This document shows, one piece after another, positions 1 through 7,369 of a stretch of 26,440 bases of DNA. Position numbers and translations under genes: made by a program. The notes under the pieces were generated by a model that was given only the letters and a program-made list of their open reading frames with translations, had not been told where the DNA came from and made no database searches. Numbering within the stretch: position 1 is the first letter of the stretch; every line of letters begins with the position of its first letter. Source of the DNA: Clostridia bacterium (GTDB lineage Bacteria; Bacillota; Clostridia; Christensenellales; DTU072); NCBI GenBank assembly GCA_028703745.1, contig JAQVME010000002.1:1-26440 (forward strand), in the 5' to 3' direction.

Positions 1-137
1 ACAGTTGACCTTACACTTAGTCGGGGTTGGATAATACGTTATCCAATCACTCTTACAAATAATGTTGAGAGTATAAAGATAATTAACCTGACAGTTCATT
101 TTTACTGTCTTGTCTGTTCTATGGAGGTAAAAAGAAC
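1..137 (+). other. Possible structured RNA tail with successive hairpins
   Basis: No credible gene is visible before the terminator at 138. Several adjacent short inverted repeats can be read: a perfect one at 27-46 (TTGGATAA, spacer TACG, TTATCCAA), a weaker ACTCT/AGAGT pair at 49-72, GACAGT/ACTGTC at 90-109, and GTTCT/AGAAC at 116-137. They run directly into a strong intrinsic terminator. This could be the 3' part of a non-coding RNA or riboswitch whose start lies left of the window, or just the 3' untranslated region of an upstream gene. I do not recognise a known RNA family. Confidence 0.3.
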
Positions 138-167
138 GGCGCTTTCCTTTTGGGAAGCGCCTTTTTT
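138..167 (+). terminator. Intrinsic terminator
   Basis: GGCGCTTTCC (138-147) pairs perfectly with GGGAAGCGCC (152-161) across a TTTT loop and is followed by six T. It ends plus-strand transcription coming from left of the window. The minus-strand regulator gene stops at 204, so the two units converge here. Confidence 0.85.
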
Positions 168-203
168 AATGCCGTTTTTGCCGTATCGCACAAGAAAAAA
201 GGG

Positions 204-1118
204 CTATTCTCCCAATATCTGCTCGCGGCGGCTTTCGCGGTAGAGGTTGGGGGTAAGTCCGACAAACCTCTTAAAAATCTTTATGAAATAACCGCAATCT
301 TCAAAGCCAACCTCATACGAGATGTCTCCTACCGGCTTATTCGTGCGGGCAAGCAGAGTTTTTGCCGCTTCGATGCGCATGCCGTTGACGTAGGTTGAGA
401 GGTTTGTTTTGAATACCTTTTTGAAAAGCTTGCTGAAATAGCTGGGGCTGACGTCGCACAACGATGCCAAATCGTCGAGCCGAATTTCTTTATGGAAGGT
501 TTCGTTTATGTATTTTATGGCAGGCTGGATAGTGGGCGCGCTTTTATGCGCAGGCAACTCGTGCGAGGCAACATCAGAAAACGCCTTGCCGTCAATCTTT
601 TCGGAGGCTTCCTTTATGACGTAGTTGTACATATAAAATATCATGTTTGATAGCGCATCTATACGGTCAAGCGACATGACGGGAAGAGCTTTGTAGAGGC
701 TCAGGAGCGCGCCCTCCAGCTTTGTCTCGTTGTACGCGTTGGTTACGCGTTCAAGAGCCTGTTCCGGGTTTTTTAGGCGGATTTGACCCGCCATAACCGC
801 GCCGACATAGGTGCCTTGCAGTGTCACAGGCGTGGCAAAGTCCACAAGACCCATATGGCAGAGATAAATATAAGGCTTTGAAATGCGCGCCGCCTCGAGT
901 CCGCCGCGCGAATCGCATTTTTGGCAGAATTCCCGAAGGGCGGGATCCTCACGAACCCGTTTGCAAAATTCGTTGCAGCCGCTGTGCGCGGAGACGGGCT
1001 TGCCCGTAAAATCTACGGTGATAAGAGCTACTTCCGTAGCAAAAGATATTTTGTCCTGAAGTTTTTGGAGGTCTCCGACCTCAAACAACTGTTTCAAGAG
1101 CAGGCTTCTCTCGGGCAT
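204..1118 (-). CDS. PocR-type sensor / AraC-family transcriptional regulator
   Basis: This 304-residue protein has two parts. Residues about 8-165 look like a PocR ligand-sensing domain: a cysteine-rich stretch (CNEFCKRV, then FCQKC, then YLCHMGL) followed by the VTLQGTYVGAVMAGQIRL region typical of that domain. Residues about 200-298 form an AraC/XylS DNA-binding domain with both helix-turn-helix units (LDDLASLCDVSPSYFSKLFK and a second one around VGDISYEVGFEDCGYFIKIFK). The start at 1118 is preceded by GGAG at good spacing. It is divergent from gldA-dhaKL. PocR-type regulators are known to control 1,2-propanediol and glycerol-type catabolic genes, so the likely role (inference) is activation of the glycerol/dihydroxyacetone operon in response to a small three-carbon compound. 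The conserved cysteines might bind a metal or sense redox state. Confidence 0.9.
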   Translation of the reverse strand: MPERSLLLKQLFEVGDLQKLQDKISFATEVALITVDFTGKPVSAHSGCNEFCKRVREDPALREFCQKCDSRGGLEAARISKPYIYLCHMGLVDFATPVTLQGTYVGAVMAGQIRLKNPEQALERVTNAYNETKLEGALLSLYKALPVMSLDRIDALSNMIFYMYNYVIKEASEKIDGKAFSDVASHELPAHKSAPTIQPAIKYINETFHKEIRLDDLASLCDVSPSYFSKLFKKVFKTNLSTYVNGMRIEAAKTLLARTNKPVGDISYEVGFEDCGYFIKIFKRFVGLTPNLYRESRREQILGE

Positions 1119-1397
1119 ACTTTCTCCTCATACACATTTTCTATTTTTTTACTATAAGGGCGGGCGTTTCCGATTGTTGTGTTTTGTCCGGCGGACAAGA
1201 AGCAACAATTAATGAAAGCAGAAGCAATGCTCGGAAATCCGCCATTATCCGCCGTTATATGTTAATAAAGGTACAAAGTGCAAAATGGTACAACAAAATA
1301 ATACCATAACTTTGCTTATTTGTCCAATGTTTTTTTTTGAGCATTAGGCTATAATTAAAGGTAATTAAAATCTAATTAATAAAGGAGTAATTTTTTT
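1119..1397. promoter_or_regulatory. Divergent control region, regulator and gldA
   Basis: This 279-bp gap holds a 15-bp inverted repeat TTGTCCG-G-CGGACAA (1184-1198), two direct GGTACAA repeats 17 bp apart (1270-1276 and 1287-1293), and an ATGGTA/TACCAT inverted repeat (1285-1290 and 1302-1307). A TATAAT box at 1350-1355 has no good -35 element at the right distance, which fits an activator-dependent gldA promoter. AraC-family proteins usually bind direct repeats just upstream of -35, so the GGTACAA pair is the best candidate for the neighbouring regulator's site (inference). Confidence 0.5.
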
Positions 1398-2534
1398 ATG
1401 AGAAAAGCATTTATCAGCCCCTCAAAATACGTTCAGGGTGAAGATGAATTATTAAATTTGGGTTATTTTGTAAAGACTTTCGGGAAGTCCGCGCTACTCA
1501 TTGCGCATGCCGACGACGTAAAACGCGTTCAGGACAAGCTTGACGCCACGGTTGCGAAATTCAAGATTACATTGGTTGCCAGCAATTTCGGCGGAGAGTG
1601 CTCGCGTGAGGAAGTCGCCAGACTTACCGAAGTAGCGAAGCAGAACAAATGCGCCTGCACGATTGGTCTGGGCGGCGGAAAGGCCATCGACACCGCCAAG
1701 TGCGTTGCCAAGGGCAGCAACCTTATTATCGTTCCTACGATAGCGGCGACTGATGCGCCCACCAGCCATTCGGCGGTGCTTTACAGACCGGGCGGCGCCT
1801 TTGACGATTATGCCTATTTCAAGGCAAATCCCAGCGTCGTGCTAATTGATACAACGATTATTGCCAAAGCTCCTACCAGATTCCTCGTTTCGGGTATGGG
1901 CGACGCCCTCTCGACATATTTCGAAGCCCGCGCTACGCAAGAATCCTACAGCAACGTAAACGCCGGACTTCCCTGCGGATACAGAGAAGGCTTTGCCGGT
2001 CCCGCCAAGGGAACAAAGACAGCAATGGCTCTTGCCACTCTGTGCTATGAGACCTTGCTCGCCCAAGGCGTAAAAGCCAAAGCGGCGTGTGATAACAATG
2101 TGGTTACCCCCGCCCTTGAAGAAATAATCGAAGCCAACATCCTTCTTTCGGGACTGGGGTTTGAGAGCGGCGGTCTTGCCGCCGCGCACGCCATCCATGA
2201 CGGACTAACCGTGCTCGAAGGCACCCACAAGATGTTCCACGGCGAGAAAGTGGCGTTCGGAACGCTGGTTCAGCTCGTGCTTGAGAACGCGGCGCAGGAA
2301 GAGATTGACGAAGTCGTTGATTTTTGCCTCAGCGTAGGACTTCCCGTATGCCTTGAGGATATCGGCGTAGAAAGCATCACCGACGAAGAGCTTATGGCGG
2401 TAGCCGAAAAATCGTGCATTCCGGAAGAGTCCATTCATTCGATGCCCTTCCCCGTAACAGCCAAGCAGGTTGCCGCAGCCATACTTGTAGCAGACAAGCT
2501 CGGCAGCGAAGCCAAGGGTTGCTGCTGCTGCTAA
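1398..2534 (+). CDS. gldA: Glycerol dehydrogenase
   Basis: This 378-residue, iron/zinc-type alcohol dehydrogenase oxidises glycerol to dihydroxyacetone with NAD. The nucleotide-binding GLGGGKAIDTAK motif is near residues 93-104. The metal ligands are visible in GMGDALSTYFEAR (Asp), AAAHAIHDGL (His) and MFHGEKVAFG (His). Length is slightly above the usual 365 or so, partly because of a loop around NAGLPCGYREGF. The ribosome site AAAGGAG precedes the ATG. The C-terminus ends in GCCCC, encoded by four consecutive TGC codons, which is unusual. It lies directly upstream of dhaK and dhaL, whose kinase would consume its product, so the three probably form one operon. Confidence 0.93.
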   Translation: MRKAFISPSKYVQGEDELLNLGYFVKTFGKSALLIAHADDVKRVQDKLDATVAKFKITLVASNFGGECSREEVARLTEVAKQNKCACTIGLGGGKAIDTAKCVAKGSNLIIVPTIAATDAPTSHSAVLYRPGGAFDDYAYFKANPSVVLIDTTIIAKAPTRFLVSGMGDALSTYFEARATQESYSNVNAGLPCGYREGFAGPAKGTKTAMALATLCYETLLAQGVKAKAACDNNVVTPALEEIIEANILLSGLGFESGGLAAAHAIHDGLTVLEGTHKMFHGEKVAFGTLVQLVLENAAQEEIDEVVDFCLSVGLPVCLEDIGVESITDEELMAVAEKSCIPEESIHSMPFPVTAKQVAAAILVADKLGSEAKGCCCC

Positions 2535-2603
2535 TTTAACAAAAAAAGGTTGAAACTGAGGGCAACCTCAGTTTTCGACAATTTTAGAGAAAGGAGAGAT
2601 ATA

Positions 2604-3590
2604 ATGAAAAAAATTATAAATACCCCCGAAACCTTTGTTATCGAGATGTGCAAAGGCCTGATCAAGGCTCATCCCGAACTCGATTTCATCGAAAAATTCA
2701 AGGTTGTCAAGAAGAAAGAGATAAACACCAACAAAGTCAGCCTTATCTCAGGCGGTGGTAGCGGACATGAGCCTGCGCATGCGGGTTTTGTCGGCAAGGG
2801 CATGCTTGACGCGGCGGTTTGCGGTGACATTTTCGCTTCTCCCTCAATCAAGCAGGTATATACCGCCATCACCAAGACCGAATCGAAGAAGGGCACGTTG
2901 CTTATAATAAAGAATTATTCCGGCGACTGCATGAACTTCAACGAAGCCGCGGCGCTTGCCAGGGAAGACGATATTGACGTCGATGCCGTTTACGTAAACG
3001 ACGATATAGCCGTCAAAGACAGCCTTTATACCGTAGGACGCAGAGGCGTTGCGGGAACGGTATTTGTTCACAAGATTGCAGGCGCGGCGGCAGAGGAAGG
3101 CAGAAGCCTTGCCGAAGTAAAAGCCGTAGCCAACAAAACGATACAGAACGTGCGGTCAATCGGTTTTGCGTTGACATCCTGCACGGTTCCCGCAAAGGGG
3201 ACCCCAACCTTTGAGCTGGGCGCCGACGAAATGGAATACGGCGTAGGCATTCACGGCGAACCCGGCAGACAGAGAATGCCCGTTGCCAAGGCAGACGATC
3301 TTGCCGCCGCCATGGTCAGCCAGATTGATGAGGATATGTCGATAGCCGGCGCAGAAGTCGCCGTCATGATAAACGGTTTCGGCGGCAGCCCTCTTCAGGA
3401 ACTCTATCTGTTCAACAATTCTGTTTCTGCAGAAATAGAGAATAAGGGCGCAAAAATATATAAGACGTTGGTGGGCAACTTTATGACGTCCATAGACATG
3501 GCAGGAGCATCGGTGACGGTACTCAAGCTTGACAGCGAATTGAAAGCGCTGCTTGATGCGGAAGTCAACACTCCCGCGTTGAAGAATTAG
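2604..3590 (+). CDS. dhaK: Dihydroxyacetone kinase subunit DhaK
   Basis: DhaK binds dihydroxyacetone covalently and presents it for phosphorylation by DhaL. The protein is 328 residues long, normal for the family. It shows the SGGGSGHEPAHAGFVG substrate-pocket motif near residues 47-62 and the GVGIHGEPG motif, whose His (about residue 217) is the expected residue for the hemiaminal bond to the substrate. I chose the ATG at 2604 because AGAAAGGAGAGAT lies just before it and the family begins with MKKIIN; an upstream in-frame ATG at 2550 would add 18 residues that do not resemble the family and has no ribosome site. It is 69 nt after gldA and 9 nt before dhaL. Confidence 0.95.
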   Translation: MKKIINTPETFVIEMCKGLIKAHPELDFIEKFKVVKKKEINTNKVSLISGGGSGHEPAHAGFVGKGMLDAAVCGDIFASPSIKQVYTAITKTESKKGTLLIIKNYSGDCMNFNEAAALAREDDIDVDAVYVNDDIAVKDSLYTVGRRGVAGTVFVHKIAGAAAEEGRSLAEVKAVANKTIQNVRSIGFALTSCTVPAKGTPTFELGADEMEYGVGIHGEPGRQRMPVAKADDLAAAMVSQIDEDMSIAGAEVAVMINGFGGSPLQELYLFNNSVSAEIENKGAKIYKTLVGNFMTSIDMAGASVTVLKLDSELKALLDAEVNTPALKN

Positions 3591-3599
3591 GAGGCGGAA

Positions 3600-4250
3600 A
3601 TGAACAAAATCACCACAAAAGATATGACTGTCATAATTAATACAATGGCAGATATTATCATTGAGAACGAGGTTCCTTTCTGCGAGCTTGACAGCGCCGC
3701 CGGAGACGGAGACTTTGGAATGAGCCTGGCAAAAGGCTTTAAGCAATTAAAAAAGGAATGGGACGAGCTCGACTTTGACGATATCGGCGCCTTCCTAAAA
3801 AGCTGCAGCATGGTCATTATGGAGCATTGCGGAGGAGCTAGCGGGCCCATCTGGGGTTCGGCTTTCAGAGCCGCCGCCAAGGCCGCAGGCAACGTTGAAG
3901 AAATAGGGCTTGCCGAGCTTGCCGAAATAATGCAGGCCGCCGTAGTCGGCATTCAGAAGACGGGTGAGAGATCCTTCGGAAGGGGCGCAGTGGTGGGAGA
4001 CAAAACTCTTATAGACGCGCTTGTTCCGGCGGCAGACAGCCTGTCCGCCAGCGCCGACGCGGGCGAAGAGTTGCTCTCTGCTATGCAGAAGGCCGCCGCC
4101 GCCGCAGTAGCGGGAGCCGAAAGCACAAAACTTATTGCCGCAAAAATGGGCAGAGCGGGCACGGTCGGCGACCGCAGTATCGGATATCCCGATGCCGGCG
4201 CATTCGGACTCGGGGTTATCTTCACCGGCATAGTAAACAGCCTTTCATAA
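3600..4250 (+). CDS. dhaL: Dihydroxyacetone kinase subunit DhaL
   Basis: DhaL is the nucleotide-binding subunit that phosphorylates dihydroxyacetone held by DhaK, giving dihydroxyacetone phosphate for glycolysis. The 216-residue protein has the metal-binding aspartates in LDSAAGDGDFG (D31, D36, D38), followed by GGASGPIWGSAF, GDKTLIDAL and GRAGTVGDRSIGYPDAGA, all family hallmarks. Start is supported by AGGAGG before the ATG. PTS-dependent enzymes of this kind keep ADP bound and need a third subunit, DhaM, to recharge it. No dhaM is present here: the next gene is unrelated and a terminator follows. Confidence 0.95.
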   Translation: MNKITTKDMTVIINTMADIIIENEVPFCELDSAAGDGDFGMSLAKGFKQLKKEWDELDFDDIGAFLKSCSMVIMEHCGGASGPIWGSAFRAAAKAAGNVEEIGLAELAEIMQAAVVGIQKTGERSFGRGAVVGDKTLIDALVPAADSLSASADAGEELLSAMQKAAAAAVAGAESTKLIAAKMGRAGTVGDRSIGYPDAGAFGLGVIFTGIVNSLS

Positions 4251-4269
4251 AAAAACACTACCGAGAATA

Positions 4270-4297
4270 AACCCCGCTTTCATAAGCGGGGTTTTCG
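4270..4297 (+). terminator. Intrinsic terminator after dhaL
   Basis: AACCCCGCTT (4270-4279) pairs perfectly with AAGCGGGGTT (4284-4293), followed by a short T-rich tail (TTCGTT). It lies between dhaL and the next small gene, only about 26 nt before that gene's start codon. Confidence 0.75.
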
Positions 4298-4319
4298 TTA
4301 TAAAAATAAGGAGGCAAAA

Positions 4320-4667
4320 ATGGCAAAATATGAGACGATTATACAGGGAAGTTTTAACAAATTGCTTGAAACGATAGAAACGAGGATACTAAGCGGAAGC
4401 GTGTCGGCGAGCCTCGAAGACGGCAGCGATTATGAAAATGACGGCGTTCGGTGCGCCGTTCGTGTATATGAACGGTATAGCATGATCGGCAAGAACAGAG
4501 TAAGCATGAACGTCACGTTGATAGGCAAGGACGACGCCCTGTTTTTGTCGGCAATAACGTCGGGCGGCAGTCAGGCGGTGTTTTTCAAAATAAACACCTT
4601 CGGGGAGGAGGCGTTTTTGGAAAAGATAAAAGAAATAGCCGAAAGCTACAAAAGAGAAAACGGCTAA
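4320..4667 (+). CDS. Small conserved protein, DUF6054-like
   Basis: This 115-residue soluble protein of unknown function resembles what I remember of the DUF6054 family in Bacillota: an N-terminal MAKYETIIQGSFNKLLETIE segment, SVSASLEDGSDY, a VRVYERYS stretch, and a conserved SAITSGGSQAVFFKINTFGEEAFL block near residues 78-101. There is no signal peptide or membrane segment. AAGGAGG is well placed before the ATG. It follows dhaL but is separated by a terminator and has no obvious promoter of its own. It ends 6 bp from the convergent permease gene. Family assignment is from memory and moderate; the reading frame itself is convincing. Confidence 0.7.
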   Translation: MAKYETIIQGSFNKLLETIETRILSGSVSASLEDGSDYENDGVRCAVRVYERYSMIGKNRVSMNVTLIGKDDALFLSAITSGGSQAVFFKINTFGEEAFLEKIKEIAESYKRENG

Positions 4668-4673
4668 GGCAGA

Positions 4674-5789
4674 CTAAAGTATATATCTTATATTAATAAA
4701 GGAAACAAATATAAGCATCAAAAGGAAGGCAAAGTTCAACGCAAAGAATTTGCCGAGATAAACAAGGGCTTTTTTGGGATACATTGCGCTGTAGATACGG
4801 AAGGAAATAAGGCTTGCCAAAGAGGCGACAAGGGTTCCCGTTCCGCCGATATTAACGGCAAGCAGCAGTTCGCGGTAATTCGCCGTAAATTGAGAAAGAA
4901 AGATAGCCGACGGCACGTTGGAAAAGAACTGGCAGAACAGCACGCCCGTAAGCAGCGTGCTTTTTTCCATCAGGAGCGTAACCAGCCGCGCTATGGCGGG
5001 CAGGCGTGACATATTTGAGGCAAAAACGAAAAAGGCGGCGAAGGTAAAGAGCAGACCGTAGTCGACTTTACGGAAAGCCTTGCGGTCAAGCAAAAGCATG
5101 GCGGCAATGACAATACCGCCGGCGATAATATAAGGGATTATATTGAATACCGACAGTATAGAAACAGCGAAAAGCAGCGCGTATACCACGGTCTTTCGCG
5201 TGTTCAGGTCATAATGCACGTCTATGACCAGCTCCACGGGATGTTTTTTGACGGTGAAGCCGAACAGCACGATAAGTAGCAGAGAAACGGCGAAGGGCAG
5301 CAGCATTGTCAGCACAAAATCACTCAGAGGAATGGCATAAAAGCTGTGCAAATACAGGCTTTGCGGATTGCCGAAGGGCATAATCATACCGCCTAGGTTT
5401 GCGGCGATATTCTGCATAATGACAGTTGTGGCTATGTATTCTTCCTTGCCGCATTGCTTGAACACGAGAATGGTAAGCGGCAGAAAGGTCAGCAGCGCCA
5501 TATCGTTGGCAATAAAAATAGACGAAAAAAAGGTGAGAAGCACCATATTCATCACAAGAAAACGGGCGTTTTTGAGTTTTTTTATCAAGACACGCGCGGA
5601 GATAGTAAAGATGTTTATGTTTTTATAGCCCCCAAGCACCAGCATAATCGAGAACAGGCAAAGCAGCGTTTTGACGTCGAAATAAGACAGATATTCTTTG
5701 TCGGGCGGCACAAAGAAAACGGATACTGCGGCGAGTATCCAAGCGACGGTCAGCACAATATTCTGCTTCAAAAAGTTTGCGATTTTCAT
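4674..5789 (-). CDS. SLC13/CitT-type anion permease
   Basis: This 371-residue, highly hydrophobic protein has roughly ten membrane helices. IANDMALLTFLPLTI near residues 93-107 and NIAANLGGMIMPFGNPQSLYL near residues 127-147 are typical of the ion-transporter superfamily that includes the SLC13, CitT and ArsB permeases, and a second inverted-repeat half carries FFSNVPSAIFLSQFT. The substrate is probably a carboxylate or other anion but cannot be read from sequence. A TGA stop lies in frame two codons before the ATG, so the start cannot be extended, and no Shine-Dalgarno is visible. The gene lies downstream of the Crp/Fnr regulator on the same strand, about 98 nt after it. Confidence 0.8.
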   Translation of the reverse strand: MKIANFLKQNIVLTVAWILAAVSVFFVPPDKEYLSYFDVKTLLCLFSIMLVLGGYKNINIFTISARVLIKKLKNARFLVMNMVLLTFFSSIFIANDMALLTFLPLTILVFKQCGKEEYIATTVIMQNIAANLGGMIMPFGNPQSLYLHSFYAIPLSDFVLTMLLPFAVSLLLIVLFGFTVKKHPVELVIDVHYDLNTRKTVVYALLFAVSILSVFNIIPYIIAGGIVIAAMLLLDRKAFRKVDYGLLFTFAAFFVFASNMSRLPAIARLVTLLMEKSTLLTGVLFCQFFSNVPSAIFLSQFTANYRELLLAVNIGGTGTLVASLASLISFRIYSAMYPKKALVYLGKFFALNFAFLLMLIFVSFINIRYIL

Positions 5790-5797
5790 ACATCACA

Positions 5798-5825
5798 AAT
5801 ATAGCACAACGCAAATAAAAAGCAA
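5798..5825 (-). promoter_or_regulatory. Possible promoter for the permease
   Basis: On the minus strand TTGCTT (5825-5820) and TATATT (5803-5798) are separated by 16 bp. Transcription would start at about 5791, two nucleotides before the ATG, giving a practically leaderless mRNA. That fits the absence of a ribosome site. Confidence 0.4.
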
Positions 5826-5887
5826 GCAAAAAGAGGAGGGTTTTGGGGGGCATTCAGTTGTGTAAGCTGCTTGAGGACAGGCAAGCA

Positions 5888-6562
5888 TCAGACGCGTCTG
5901 TAGCCTTTTAATAAGAACATGTTTTTATGGAAATCCAGCAGGCCTTCGTTACGCATTTTTGACAGTTCATTTGACATGGCGCTTCGGTCTACGGCGAGGT
6001 AGTCTGCCAGCTCCTGACGGTTGAAGGAAATGGTGAAAGCTTTGCCTTTTGCTTGCGAGGTTTGAGATGAAAGATAAAAAAGCAGTTTTTCCCTCGTTGT
6101 CTTTTTTGTCACGCAGGCGATTTTGTGGGTGAGAGATACACTTTTTTTTGTGAGAATACTTATGAGGTTGACAATAACCCTATTGTGAAAAAAGCAGTTC
6201 GAGGAACAAGTGGTTATGATTTTTGCATAGTCAATAAGCAACACCTCGGCTTTTTCGGCGGCAAGCGCGCTGACGGGCGACGAGGGTTGCGACGCCGTGT
6301 CGGGAAAGGACTCTCCGAACATTTCGCCGCTGTGGATTTCCGACAAAATCGTACGGTTACCCCAAAAATCGTCTTTTATAATGAGTATTCTGCCCGATAG
6401 CGCGATGCCTACGGTGCGAGTGGTATCTCCTTCCATAAAAAGGTAGGAGTTTTTGTCATAAACGGCTTTTTTTGCAGACAAACAGCTCAGCATTGCCGCA
6501 ACATTGTCCTCTACGCCTTTAAAGAGCGGAGAGTGTTTTAAGATATCTAAATATTTTTCCAT
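5888..6562 (-). CDS. Crp/Fnr-family transcriptional regulator
   Basis: This 224-residue protein has an N-terminal cyclic-nucleotide-binding-like fold (LFMEGDTTRTVGIALSGRI near residues 41-59; GEMFGESF near 78-85) and a C-terminal winged helix-turn-helix (NRQELADYLAVDRSAMSNELSKM, near residues 180-203). It lacks the FNR cysteine cluster at its N-terminus, so oxygen sensing through an iron-sulphur cluster is unlikely. It is divergent from the ferredoxin-hcp pair, the same arrangement as HcpR-type regulators that respond to nitric oxide or nitrite stress. The 16-bp palindrome 12 nt upstream of its own start suggests autoregulation. The ribosome site is weak (GGTG). The nitrosative-stress role is inferred from context. 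Confidence 0.88.
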   Translation of the reverse strand: MEKYLDILKHSPLFKGVEDNVAAMLSCLSAKKAVYDKNSYLFMEGDTTRTVGIALSGRILIIKDDFWGNRTILSEIHSGEMFGESFPDTASQPSSPVSALAAEKAEVLLIDYAKIITTCSSNCFFHNRVIVNLISILTKKSVSLTHKIACVTKKTTREKLLFYLSSQTSQAKGKAFTISFNRQELADYLAVDRSAMSNELSKMRNEGLLDFHKNMFLLKGYRRV

Positions 6563-6574
6563 AATACACCGTTA

Positions 6575-6590
6575 TGTTGTTTTTACAACA
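6575..6590. promoter_or_regulatory. Crp/Fnr-type operator palindrome
   Basis: TGTTGT-TTTT-ACAACA is a perfect 16-bp palindrome with the half-site geometry of Crp/Fnr regulators. It lies between the regulator gene and the ferredoxin-hcp operon. If the -10 for the operon is TACAAT (6612-6617), the centre is at about -41.5, the class II activator position. If it is TATAAT (6602-6607, with TTGTTT at 6578-6583), the site overlaps -35 and would repress. Confidence 0.7.
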
Positions 6591-6645
6591 GATTTAATAA
6601 TTATAATATGCTACAATAAAATAAAAAAGTCAAGAGGTAAATAAA

Positions 6646-7347
6646 ATGCTCAGAAAAATAATAACGATAGACGAGGGGAAGTGCAACGGCTGCGGAGCCT
6701 GCGCCGAGGCTTGCCATGAAGGCGCTATCGGTATGATTGGCGGCAAGGCGAAGCTGCTGCGCGATGACTATTGCGACGGACTGGGCAACTGTCTGCCCGT
6801 CTGCCCCACCGGAGCAATAACCTTTGAGGAAAGAGAAGCCGCGGAATACAACGAGGAGGAGGTTCGCAAGAAGATGCAACAAAAGGTGCAAGAGAAGCTT
6901 GCTTGCGGCTGTCCGGGGACTCAAGCCAGAAAGCTGGAGCGCAAGGAAGAAGAGGAATGCTCGCGGAGTTATGCAGAAAGTCCCAGCAGATTGCAACAAT
7001 GGCCTGTGCAATTAAAGCTTGCACCCGTCAACGCGCCGTATTTCAAGGGGGCAAACTTGCTGGTCGCCGCTGACTGCGCGGCGTACGCCTATGCGAATTT
7101 CCACGAGAAATTTATAAAAAACCGCATTACCGTAATAGGTTGTCCCAAGCTTGATATGGTGGATTATACCGAAAAGCTTACTGAGATTATCAGGCTCAAC
7201 GACATAAAGAGCGTAATGGTGGTGCGTATGGAGGTGCCGTGTTGCGGCGGAATAGAATTCGCCGTTAAGAACGCGTTGCAAAAAAGCGGAAAATTTTTAC
7301 CGTGGCAGGTAGTAACCATTACTACCGGCGGGGAAATAATAGATTAA
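6646..7347 (+). CDS. 4Fe-4S ferredoxin-type protein, Hcp partner
   Basis: This 233-residue iron-sulphur protein has an N-terminal cluster motif CNGCGACAEAC (C13, C16, C19, C23) and a second, atypical one: C43, C49, C53-Pro, with CDGLGNC in place of CxxCxxC. Further cysteines lie in CGCPG near residues 88-91, in IGCPK, and in a VPCCGG motif near residue 200, suggesting more metal sites in the C-terminal part. The ATG has AGAGGT upstream. It ends 22 nt before hcp and both are read together, so it is probably the electron donor to Hcp. The family usually sits next to hcp in anaerobic Bacillota (recalled). Confidence 0.88.
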   Translation: MLRKIITIDEGKCNGCGACAEACHEGAIGMIGGKAKLLRDDYCDGLGNCLPVCPTGAITFEEREAAEYNEEEVRKKMQQKVQEKLACGCPGTQARKLERKEEEECSRSYAESPSRLQQWPVQLKLAPVNAPYFKGANLLVAADCAAYAYANFHEKFIKNRITVIGCPKLDMVDYTEKLTEIIRLNDIKSVMVVRMEVPCCGGIEFAVKNALQKSGKFLPWQVVTITTGGEIID

Positions 7348-7369
7348 AAAAACAGGGAGGACAGTATTT

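Noticed and set aside
2550..2603. Longer dhaK start
   Set aside because: The extra 18 residues do not fit the family and no ribosome site precedes 2550, whereas 2604 has a strong one.
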